Shown: one piece after another, positions 1-4,920 of the stretch
Numbering within the stretch: position 1 is the first letter of the stretch
Layout of the letters: each line of letters begins with the position of its first letter
Origin: Actinomycetota bacterium
GTDB lineage: Bacteria > Actinomycetota > Actinomycetes > Actinomycetales > Microbacteriaceae
Assembly: GCA_009704705.1 (NCBI GenBank)
Contig: WLDR01000098.1
Location: 1-5,546 of the forward strand
Reading direction: 5' to 3'
DNA: 5,546 bases
Position numbers and translations under genes: made by a program
Notes under the pieces: generated by a model
What the model was told of the DNA's origin: nothing
The model's database searches: none
The model's input: only the letters and a program-made list of their open reading frames with translations

Positions 1-17
1 AGTGAACGGGAGGCCAT
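1..17 (-). CDS. 5' end of an unidentified divergent gene (partial)
   Basis: On the minus strand an ATG at 17-15 opens a frame reading M-A-S-R-S before the window ends. The case for a real start is its ribosome site: GAGGAG on the minus strand (plus positions 25-30) with a 7-nt spacer, the best Shine-Dalgarno in the window. Upstream lies the AT-rich control region shared with marR, including a palindromic operator candidate only about 20 nt from this ATG. Five residues give no family assignment. By context it may be a co-regulated transporter, oxygenase or catabolic enzyme, but that is inference. The main alternative is that the ATG and ribosome site are coincidental. Confidence 0.55.
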
Positions 18-24
18 GTCTTAT

Positions 25-30
25 CTCCTC
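25..30 (-). promoter_or_regulatory. Ribosome binding site of the left-edge divergent gene
   Basis: The plus strand reads CTCCTC, so the minus-strand transcript reads GAGGAG, followed by 7 nt and ATG. This is a near-ideal match to the anti-Shine-Dalgarno sequence and is the main reason to call a gene leaving the window on the left. Confidence 0.55.
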
Positions 31-36
31 ATCGAG

Positions 37-56
37 ATTGTTTGGATACGAACAAT
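37..56. promoter_or_regulatory. Palindromic operator candidate upstream of marR (site 1)
   Basis: ATTGTT (37-42) and AACAAT (51-56) form a perfect 6-bp inverted repeat around an 8-bp centre, TGGATACG. Across the 20 bp, 8 of 10 position pairs are complementary. The length and symmetry fit the dimeric winged-helix MarR family. It matches site 2 (1409-1430) at 14 of 20 centre-aligned positions, including the uninterrupted core ATACGAA. Its position between the divergent left gene and marR fits autoregulation and simultaneous control of the left gene. Confidence 0.6.
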
Positions 57-70
57 ATAGACAATAATAC
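38..70. promoter_or_regulatory. AT-rich divergent promoter region between the left gene and marR
   Basis: This patch is strikingly AT-rich for the window. On the plus strand AATAAT at 63-68 is a 5/6 match to a -10 hexamer, with only a weak TTGTTT (38-43) as -35 at 19-bp spacing, which lies inside operator site 1. On the minus strand TATATT (plus 54-59) is a 5/6 -10 match for the left gene, with no recognisable -35. Either promoter would be blocked by a repressor bound at 37-56. The hexamers are weak on their own; the base composition and operator overlap are the better evidence. Confidence 0.3.
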
Positions 71-134
71 GCGTGGCTCGTCGTGCTGCGTCAAGTCTGT
101 CCTTCAGAATGGCGTCAGGAAAGTTTGAGGAATC

Positions 135-629
135 ATGACTGGAAGTCACACCCTCGCGGAGACGGAAGCTCGCGTTGAGAACCGCTTGAGCCACATGCAG
201 CTCGACTTTGAGGCTATGGCGGTGATGTCGAACCTCTTTCGTGCGGCCAGCGCCGTGCGCAATCACTTCGAGCGCAACGTTCTCGCCCCGAGCGGCCTGA
301 GCTGGACCGCCTTTGTCGTGCTCTGGGTGACGTGGATTTGGGAGCCAGCTGAAACACGCGAAATCGCGGGTGAAGCGGGCATCTCTAAAGCGACGCTCAC
401 CGGCGTGCTCAGCACACTAGAAAAGCGCGGCCTTGCGATGCGATCACGCTCGGCGGACGACGGCCGACTGGTGCTCGTGACGCTCACGCCCGAGGGCGAG
501 AAGTTGATGGCTGACCTGTTTCCCAAGTTCAACAAGCAAGAAGTCGAAGTTGTCGCGCCAATTGCCACAGGTCAACGTGTTGCGCTCGCTGACATGCTTC
601 GAGCGATTACCGCGAAGCTCGACGGCTAG
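135..629 (+). CDS. MarR-family winged helix-turn-helix transcriptional regulator
   Basis: This 164-residue protein has normal MarR length and is probably a dimeric cytoplasmic repressor released by an aromatic ligand. Residues about 25-60 form the helical dimerisation region. Residues 73-100 hold the DNA-binding helix-turn-helix, with recognition-helix sequence SKATLTGVLSTLEKRG. Residues 101-118 form the wing, with the family-typical D109-G-R111 and the following LVTLTPEG. The ATG at 135 has AGGAAAG (117-123) at 11 nt and GAGGA (127-131) at only 3 nt upstream, so initiation may be modest. A later in-frame ATG at 195 would remove 20 poorly conserved residues and cannot be excluded. Two related palindromes, upstream of this gene and before the catabolic operon, are its likely operators. 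HpaR, the E. coli homoprotocatechuate repressor, is also a MarR protein, which fits the neighbourhood. The inducer cannot be read from sequence. Confidence 0.93.
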   Translation: MTGSHTLAETEARVENRLSHMQLDFEAMAVMSNLFRAASAVRNHFERNVLAPSGLSWTAFVVLWVTWIWEPAETREIAGEAGISKATLTGVLSTLEKRGLAMRSRSADDGRLVLVTLTPEGEKLMADLFPKFNKQEVEVVAPIATGQRVALADMLRAITAKLDG

Positions 630-1333
630 CGCGTCTTCGCGGCTTCAGCGACGAACCGCCGGAACAAATCGAGCTGCGGTGCGTTCGAGTCGTAGTTGTC
701 TTCGGGGTGCCACTGCACGCCGAAGGCCCAGGCGGGAGCATCCATCTTTACGGCTTCGACGTAACCCTCGGCCGATCGGCCGATGACTTCGAGCCCAGGT
801 GCAACCTGGTCGATCATCTGGTGGTGGTAGCAACTTGCCTCGAGCGTCGCTGATGAGAGTCCGAGTTCGTCGACGTACTTGTCGATCGTGACGGGGGCGA
901 CGTGGTGCTGATGGGGCGCGTCCATGTGCTGAACGAGCGTGCCGCCGAGAGCGACGTTCGTGATCTGAAGTCCGCGACAGATAGCCAGCACCGGGATGCC
1001 CGCACTCAGTGCGTAGCGAACCATCGAGATGTCGGCCTCGTCGGCCAGGTCGTCTACGTCGTAGACGTGCTCGCTCGAAATTTGCTGACCGTACGCGGTC
1101 GGGTTGATGTCGGCGCCACCGGGCATGAGCACGCCGTCGATTCCGCGCAGACGCTCGGCCCAGTCTGTCCCTGCAGGCCCGGCTGCGGCAATCATGGTCA
1201 ACGGTTCTCCACCGGCGGCCCAGACGGCATCTGCAAGGCGCCGAGCGGTGACGATCGCGGCGTAGCGCGTGGCCGAAGTTGATTCGGCAAAACGAGCGAG
1301 GAGCGCAATGCGAGGGCGGTGTGCGGAAGACAT
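626..1333 (-). CDS. Class I glutamine amidotransferase-like gamma-glutamyl hydrolase (peptidase C26, PuuD-like)
   Basis: The 235-residue protein is close to the usual C26 length of about 250. It should hydrolyse a gamma-glutamyl amide in the cytoplasm, releasing glutamate and an amine or amino acid. Visible motifs are MPGGADINPTAYG (residues 70-82, oxyanion region), the nucleophile Cys119 in AICRGLQITNVALGG, and His209 with Glu211 in VQWHPED, so the Cys-His-Glu triad is complete. PuuD acts on gamma-glutamyl-GABA in putrescine breakdown. Related amidotransferase-like proteins occur in aniline and alkylamine clusters where the amine is first gamma-glutamylated. No glutamine-synthetase-like partner is in the window. 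The gene is divergent from the ring-cleavage operon, sharing its 128-bp control region, and overlaps the marR stop by 4 bp. On the minus strand GAAAGAG precedes the ATG as a weak ribosome site. The substrate is unknown; a gamma-glutamylated aromatic amine is a guess from context. Confidence 0.9.
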   Translation of the reverse strand: MSSAHRPRIALLARFAESTSATRYAAIVTARRLADAVWAAGGEPLTMIAAAGPAGTDWAERLRGIDGVLMPGGADINPTAYGQQISSEHVYDVDDLADEADISMVRYALSAGIPVLAICRGLQITNVALGGTLVQHMDAPHQHHVAPVTIDKYVDELGLSSATLEASCYHHQMIDQVAPGLEVIGRSAEGYVEAVKMDAPAWAFGVQWHPEDNYDSNAPQLDLFRRFVAEAAKTR

Positions 1334-1392
1334 GGATTCTCTTTCGGCCTCAAGGTTTCGCGGCGAAAAGCCGGCACAACCAATTATTGACT

Positions 1393-1420
1393 TTCACATC
1401 GTACCGATAATCATTAGTAT
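1393..1420 (+). promoter_or_regulatory. Candidate promoter of the catabolic operon
   Basis: TTCACA (1393-1398, 5/6 to the sigma-70-type -35) is followed after 16 bp by TAGTAT (1415-1420, 4/6 to -10). Transcription would begin near 1427 and give a leader of about 35 nt. The -10 lies inside the palindrome at 1409-1430, so a bound repressor would occlude polymerase. TATACG at 1418-1423 is an alternative -10 at a longer 19-bp spacing. Confidence 0.35.
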
Positions 1421-1430
1421 ACGAATGATT
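1409..1430. promoter_or_regulatory. Palindromic operator candidate before the catabolic operon (site 2)
   Basis: AATCATT (1409-1415) and AATGATT (1424-1430) are perfect 7-bp inverted arms around AGTATACG, whose inner six bases GTATAC are themselves palindromic. In total 10 of 11 position pairs over 22 bp are complementary. It is the cleanest palindrome seen in the window and shares the core ATACGAA with site 1 upstream of marR. It sits between the divergent amidotransferase and the operon, so one bound MarR dimer could control both. Confidence 0.68.
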
Positions 1431-1461
1431 CTTTTTCACGACGTTGTGAGGTCCTTCTTTC

Positions 1462-2925
1462 ATGAGCACGATTAGCGTTGCTGGCGCTGACATCGACACC
1501 CGCCACTTCATTGGCGGCGTGCGTGTTTCGTCGACCGAGACCTACACAAACACCTCGCCCATCGATGGCACCTTCCTAGGTGAGATTTCCCGCGGAGGCG
1601 CGACCGAAGTTGAGCAGGCCGTCGCCGCTGCTCGCGCAGCATTCCCTGCCTGGGCTGCACTCGGACCCCAGGGCCGCGGTGCGCTTCTGCACAAGCTTGC
1701 TGACCTGGTCGAAGAGAACAACGAGACACTCTCGCAACTGGAAACCATGGACAACGGATCGCTTCTGCGTTCGCACCGCCGAGGTGTTATGCCTCGCGTT
1801 GCGATGAACATTCGCTTCTTCGCCGACTGGGCGATGAACGAGCTTCGCCACGAACCGTTCGAGACCCGCGGTCACACCAACAACGTGAGCTGGGACCCAT
1901 CGGGAGTTGCCGCACTCATCACGCCCTGGAATGCGCCACTCATGTTGGCCACCTGGAAGATTGGCCCGGCGCTCGCCGCGGGCGACACGGTCATCTTGAA
2001 GCCGGCCGAGTGGACTCCGCTGAGTGCATCCTTCTTTGCGGATCTCACGGTGAAGGCGGGAATTCCTGCGGGTGTTTTCAACGTGGTGCAGGGATACGGA
2101 GCAGAGGCGGGTGCCGCGTTGGTGGCGCATCCCGGAATCTCGCGAATTTCGTTCACTGGTTCGGTTCCCACCGCGAAGATCATTGCCCGCGCGGCGGCCG
2201 ATAACCTCACCCCGTGCTCGTTTGAGCTCGGCGGCAAGAGCCCGATGATTGTGCTCGGTGACGCCGACCTCGATCTCGCCGCCGAGATTGCCGTCGAACA
2301 GTACGACAACGCCGGTCAGGTCTGCCTGTCGGGTACGCGCATTTTCGTTCACGAGTCGGTTGCCGACGAGTTTCAGGCAAAGTTTGCCGAGCGCGCAGCC
2401 AAGATCACTCAGGGTGACCCGCGCGATGAAAACACTGACATCGGCCCGCAGATTCACCAGGTTCACTTCGACCGCATCAAGGGATTCGTGGATCGTGCCG
2501 CGGCCGAAGGCCAGAACATTGTGTGGGGTGGCACGCCGAACGCTGACCTTGGCGGCCTGTACTTCACCCCGACACTCGTGTTGGAGCCGACCCCGGGAGC
2601 CGAAGTCGTCACGCAGGAGATTTTCGGGCCCGTGCTCACGATGATGACCTTCAGCACCGACGAAGAAGTAATCGAGCGTGCGAACGGCACAGAGTTCGGT
2701 CTCGCCGCGGTCGTCGTCTCGGGCAACAAAGACCACGCAAAGAAGATCACGGACGTTCTCGTCGCCGGCACAATCTGGGTGAACTGCTTTTTCGTGCGCG
2801 ACCTGCGTGCGCCGTTCGGCGGCTCGAAGAAATCGGGCATCGGCCGTGACGGTGGAACGTGGTCATTTGATTTCTACGCCGATGTCAAGAACACCGTCGT
2901 ATCTCCAAATGGATGGAAGGAATAG
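1462..2925 (+). CDS. NAD(P)-dependent aldehyde dehydrogenase, 5-carboxymethyl-2-hydroxymuconate semialdehyde dehydrogenase-like
   Basis: The 487-residue protein is full length for the ALDH superfamily. All key residues are present: Asn157 in TPWNAP, Lys180 in KPAEWTP, the FTGS nucleotide-loop motif at 231-234, the general base Glu255 in FELGGKSP, the nucleophile Cys288 in AGQVCLSGTR, and Glu386 in QEIFGPV. In the homoprotocatechuate route the HpaE enzyme oxidises the semialdehyde made by ring cleavage to 5-carboxymethyl-2-hydroxymuconate. Placement directly before an extradiol dioxygenase and an FAH-fold enzyme makes a ring-cleavage semialdehyde the best substrate guess. Other hydroxymuconate or aliphatic aldehydes are possible because ALDH specificity is hard to read. 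The ATG follows GAGGT at 9 nt. It is the first gene of the operon and its stop is 2 nt before the next start. The superfamily is certain; the HpaE-type role is inferred. Confidence 0.93.
   Translation: MSTISVAGADIDTRHFIGGVRVSSTETYTNTSPIDGTFLGEISRGGATEVEQAVAAARAAFPAWAALGPQGRGALLHKLADLVEENNETLSQLETMDNGSLLRSHRRGVMPRVAMNIRFFADWAMNELRHEPFETRGHTNNVSWDPSGVAALITPWNAPLMLATWKIGPALAAGDTVILKPAEWTPLSASFFADLTVKAGIPAGVFNVVQGYGAEAGAALVAHPGISRISFTGSVPTAKIIARAAADNLTPCSFELGGKSPMIVLGDADLDLAAEIAVEQYDNAGQVCLSGTRIFVHESVADEFQAKFAERAAKITQGDPRDENTDIGPQIHQVHFDRIKGFVDRAAAEGQNIVWGGTPNADLGGLYFTPTLVLEPTPGAEVVTQEIFGPVLTMMTFSTDEEVIERANGTEFGLAAVVVSGNKDHAKKITDVLVAGTIWVNCFFVRDLRAPFGGSKKSGIGRDGGTWSFDFYADVKNTVVSPNGWKE
2915..2921 (+). 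promoter_or_regulatory. Ribosome binding site deciding the dioxygenase start
   Basis: GGAAGGA lies 6 nt before the ATG at 2928, and it directly follows the first base pair of another in-frame ATG at 2913. That upstream ATG would overlap the ribosome site and add five residues (MEGIA) before the conserved MGEVVGA start, so 2928 is preferred. The site overlaps the end of the dehydrogenase gene. Confidence 0.8.
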
Positions 2926-2927
2926 CA

Positions 2928-3833
2928 ATGGGTGAAGTAGTTGGAGCAGCACTGTTGGCTCACGTCCCAACGATTATGTTGCCTGAAGATATCCGGTACG
3001 AACTCAACGAGGGCAAGGAGATCTCGCTTGTCCCCGGGTTGCACCGCCTTCGCACAGAAGTGATGGAAACGCTCGACTATGACACCGTGGTCGTGCTCGA
3101 CAGCCACTGGGCGACAACCGTTGAATTCGTGATCACGTCGCACGACGATCGCGAGGGCTTCTACACGTCCGAAGAGCTCCCGCGAGGCATGAGTGCGGTT
3201 CCGTACAAGTTTCGCGGTGACCGCGAATTGGCCGAGTCGGTCGCCAAGTACCAAGAGAAGAACGGCACCTGGATCACACCGATTGACGACGAGCACCTGC
3301 CCGTCTTCTACGCGACCATCAATCTCTGGGACTACCTCGGTAAGGGTCTCGACAAGCGCTGGGTGAGCATCTCTGTTTGCCAGACCGCAACGACGGAGGA
3401 CTTTCTTCGTGCGGGACGCGCTCTCGGCGAGGCGATTCGCGACTCTGATCGCAAGGTCTTGTTGCTCGCATCCGGAGCCCTGTCGCACACTTTCTACCCG
3501 CTGCGTGAACTTCGTCAGCATGAAGCCAGCGACCCGAAGCACATATTCTCGCCCGGAGCACGTGCCGCCGACGAGGAGCGCATCGAGTGGTTCAAGGCCG
3601 GCGACCACGCCCGCGTGCTTGAGACGATGCCGGAGTTCAAGAAGTACAAGCCCGAGGCCAACTTCTCGCACTATCTGACCATGATCGGTGCCATTGGCGA
3701 AGAGGCGGTGACGTCCAAGGGCGTGATGTACTCGGAGTACGAAAACTCGGTGGGCACCGGACAGGTGCACATCTACTTTCCGAAGCCAGAGGGTGGCTTC
3801 CCGCTTCCGAAAGATGTGGTGCTCGAACGATGA
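2928..3833 (+). CDS. Class III (LigB-type) extradiol ring-cleavage dioxygenase, HpaD-like
   Basis: This 301-residue non-haem metal enzyme should open a catechol ring next to a hydroxyl using O2. 3,4-Dihydroxyphenylacetate to 5-carboxymethyl-2-hydroxymuconate semialdehyde is the best-fitting reaction given its neighbours. Numbered from 2928, the LigB-superfamily metal ligands are all visible: His12 in LLAHVPT, His60 in VLDSHWA and Glu243 in KPEANFSH. His123 (DEHLP) and His187 (SGALSHTFYP) fit the conserved active-site histidines, the latter being the likely acid-base residue. A 15-nt longer version from 2913 is less likely. The stop overlaps the next start as ATGA, so translation is coupled. 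It is unrelated to the class I vicinal-oxygen-chelate dioxygenase (MndD) known for the same substrate in Arthrobacter. Protocatechuate-, gallate- or other catechol-type substrates cannot be ruled out. Confidence 0.9.
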   Translation: MGEVVGAALLAHVPTIMLPEDIRYELNEGKEISLVPGLHRLRTEVMETLDYDTVVVLDSHWATTVEFVITSHDDREGFYTSEELPRGMSAVPYKFRGDRELAESVAKYQEKNGTWITPIDDEHLPVFYATINLWDYLGKGLDKRWVSISVCQTATTEDFLRAGRALGEAIRDSDRKVLLLASGALSHTFYPLRELRQHEASDPKHIFSPGARAADEERIEWFKAGDHARVLETMPEFKKYKPEANFSHYLTMIGAIGEEAVTSKGVMYSEYENSVGTGQVHIYFPKPEGGFPLPKDVVLER

Positions 3834-4708
3834 CCGAATACCGCCGCATCCTGCTCGATGGTTACCCGGTGCAGGTCGTTCGCGACGGCGAAACGCTGGT
3901 TGCGCCGGACGGCCGCCGTGTTGCCATCGAGGATGCCCAGCACCTCGCTCCCGCAGAGCCCACCAAGATCATTGCCGTGCACCTGAACTACGACAGTCGC
4001 ACGAAGGAGTTCATGACGAAGCTCCCCAGCGCTCCAACGTATTTTCACAAGCCGATTACGGCGCTGAACTCACACAAGGGTGCGATCGTTCGTCCGGCCG
4101 GGTGCAAGTGGCTCAACTACGAAGGCGAAATCGTCATTGTGATTGGCAAGACGTGTCGCAACATCTCCCCGGCGGAAGCGGGTGAGTACATCGCGGGATA
4201 CACCGTGGGAAACGACTACGGACTTCACGATTTTCGTGACACCGACGCCGGTTCGATGCTGCGCGTGAAGGGTTCGGACACGCTCGCGCCGGTTGGCCCT
4301 GGTCTTGTGACCGACTGGGACTTCACGAACAAGATGATCCGCACGTACGTTAATGGTGAAGTCAAGCAAGAAGACAACACTGACAACATGGAGTGGGACA
4401 TGCACTACCTCGTCGCCGACATTGCGCGCACGATCACGCTTGTGCCGGGTGACATGTTGTTCTCGGGTACGCCCGCATTCTCGCGACCCGTGTTCCCGGG
4501 CGACATCGTCGAGGTGGAGGTGGAAGGCCTCGGCCGACTGACGAACCACATCGTCGAAGGCCCCACTCCAATTCGCACGGATGTTGGCGCTCAACCGACC
4601 GAGAGCGAAGAGGTTGTTTCGACCGCTCTCGGTGGAGACTGGGAGTTCCGCGGCATCCGCACCCCATCCAAAGATCTCTACCCATCGACCGTTGAGGAGA
4701 AAAACTAA
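3830..4708 (+). CDS. Fumarylacetoacetate hydrolase-fold protein, HpaG-like isomerase/decarboxylase
   Basis: The 292-residue protein has a short N-terminal domain (about 1-45) and a single FAH catalytic domain (about 46-245). Motifs are HLNYDSRTKE (51-60), FHKP (72-75), the metal-binding acids Glu98 and Glu100 in NYEGE and Asp129 in GNDYG, then RVKGSDTLAPVGP (145-157) and FSGTPAF...PGD (211-225). In HpaG the FAH fold decarboxylates 5-oxopent-3-ene-1,2,5-tricarboxylate and isomerises 2-hydroxyhepta-2,4-diene-1,7-dioate, following the ALDH step. The E. coli HpaG carries two such domains in one chain and this gene has only one, so it either does both steps, forms a homodimer, or has a partner elsewhere. 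It starts within the dioxygenase stop (ATGA, 4-bp overlap) with no strong ribosome site, implying translational coupling. Other FAH reactions (hydrolase, oxaloacetate decarboxylase, hydratase) remain possible. Confidence 0.9.
   Translation: MTEYRRILLDGYPVQVVRDGETLVAPDGRRVAIEDAQHLAPAEPTKIIAVHLNYDSRTKEFMTKLPSAPTYFHKPITALNSHKGAIVRPAGCKWLNYEGEIVIVIGKTCRNISPAEAGEYIAGYTVGNDYGLHDFRDTDAGSMLRVKGSDTLAPVGPGLVTDWDFTNKMIRTYVNGEVKQEDNTDNMEWDMHYLVADIARTITLVPGDMLFSGTPAFSRPVFPGDIVEVEVEGLGRLTNHIVEGPTPIRTDVGAQPTESEEVVSTALGGDWEFRGIRTPSKDLYPSTVEEKN
4694..4700 (+). promoter_or_regulatory. Strong ribosome binding site of the ferredoxin gene
   Basis: GAGGAGA lies 7 nt before the ferredoxin ATG, inside the last codons of the FAH-fold gene. 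It contrasts with the weak sites of the FAH-fold gene and the reductase, and suggests the ferredoxin is translated more heavily than its neighbours. Confidence 0.75.
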
Positions 4709-4899
4709 TGCTCAAGATTCACGTTGACATGAACAAGTGCCAGCACTACGGCCAGTGTGTCTTCGACGCCCCGAACGTATTCCGCTTGAACGAGGACGAC
4801 AAGCTCGAGTACGAGCACACGGCTGACGACAGCGAACGCGACAACATTCAGCTCGCGATCGACATTTGCCCCATGCAGGCAATCTCGTTCGTCGAGTAG
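4708..4899 (+). CDS. 3Fe-4S ferredoxin of the P450/Rieske-associated type
   Basis: A 63-residue soluble electron carrier of the size typical for actinobacterial P450-associated ferredoxins. Cluster ligands are Cys11 and Cys17 in CQHYGQC and Cys54 in DICPMQAI. The position that holds the second cysteine in 4Fe-4S proteins is Tyr14, so three ligands remain and a 3Fe-4S cluster is expected. The region between (18-53) is rich in Asp and Glu, fitting docking to a basic oxygenase or reductase surface. The ATG overlaps the preceding TAA by one base (TAATG), and the ferredoxin reductase follows after 21 nt. It should pass electrons from that reductase to an oxygenase lying outside the window. The family is clear; whether the partner is a P450 or a Rieske oxygenase is open. 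Confidence 0.92.
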   Translation: MLKIHVDMNKCQHYGQCVFDAPNVFRLNEDDKLEYEHTADDSERDNIQLAIDICPMQAISFVE

Positions 4900-4910
4900 T
4901 CGACCGAACG
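4886..4910 (+). other. Intercistronic hairpin spanning the ferredoxin stop codon
   Basis: Arms CGTTC+GTCGA (4886-4895) and TCGAC+GAACG (4900-4904, 4906-4910) form ten base pairs with one bulged C at 4905. The tetraloop GTAG (4896-4899) contains the ferredoxin stop TAG. A further CTCG/CGAG pairing (4884-4887 with 4911-4914) is possible in an alternative fold and would cover the GAG before the reductase GTG. No T-run follows, so this is not a typical intrinsic terminator. It could slow 3' decay of the upstream message or dampen reductase translation. Confidence 0.45.
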
Positions 4911-4920
4911 CGAGATCTTC

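Larger units (their letters stand above)
1334..1461. promoter_or_regulatory. Divergent control region between amidotransferase and catabolic operon
   Basis: This 128-bp non-coding region separates two divergent start codons. The half nearer the operon (about 1380-1435) is AT-rich and holds the palindromic operator. The half nearer the amidotransferase contains a modest inverted repeat (TTTCG 1356-1360, CGAAA 1364-1368) that would lie in that gene's 5' leader. The plus-strand ribosome site is GAGGT at 1448-1452, 9 nt before the dehydrogenase ATG. On the minus strand TATACT (plus 1416-1421) is a 5/6 -10 match inside the operator, without a clear -35. Confidence 0.7.

Noticed and set aside
16..60. 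Plus-strand 14-codon peptide ahead of marR as a possible leader peptide
   Set aside because: GGGAGG is only 2 nt from its ATG, the frame crosses operator site 1, and the overlapping minus-strand start has a far better ribosome site.
1354..1372. Inverted repeat in the amidotransferase leader as a possible attenuator or riboswitch
   Set aside because: The stem is short and bulged, no T-run or competing fold follows, and no known riboswitch core can be recognised.
1398..1408. Short inverted repeat ATCG-TAC-CGAT beside operator site 2
   Set aside because: Four-base arms are expected by chance, and it does not resemble the two longer palindromes.
1269..1475. Plus-strand frame of 68 codons crossing the divergent control region
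   Set aside because: It starts inside the amidotransferase gene on the opposite strand, has no ribosome site, and runs through the operator and the dehydrogenase start.
1576..2736. Long minus-strand open frame of 386 codons opposite the aldehyde dehydrogenase
   Set aside because: It lies wholly antisense to a gene with all ALDH catalytic motifs. It is low-complexity and Arg-rich without a recognisable domain, and arises from the GC-biased codon positions of the real gene.
2913..2927. Upstream in-frame ATG as the dioxygenase start
   Set aside because: It overlaps the GGAAGGA ribosome site and adds residues before the conserved N-terminus; 2928 has ideal spacing.
2874..3770. Minus-strand open frame of 298 codons opposite the dioxygenase
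   Set aside because: It is a shadow of the extradiol dioxygenase reading frame, with no ribosome site, motif or plausible context.
4070..4594. Minus-strand open frame of 174 codons opposite the FAH-fold gene
   Set aside because: Antisense shadow within a gene whose metal-binding motifs are intact; its composition is not protein-like.
4886..4920. Intrinsic terminator between ferredoxin and reductase
   Set aside because: The hairpin is real in sequence but no T-tract follows, and the reductase is functionally linked to the ferredoxin, so full termination is unlikely.
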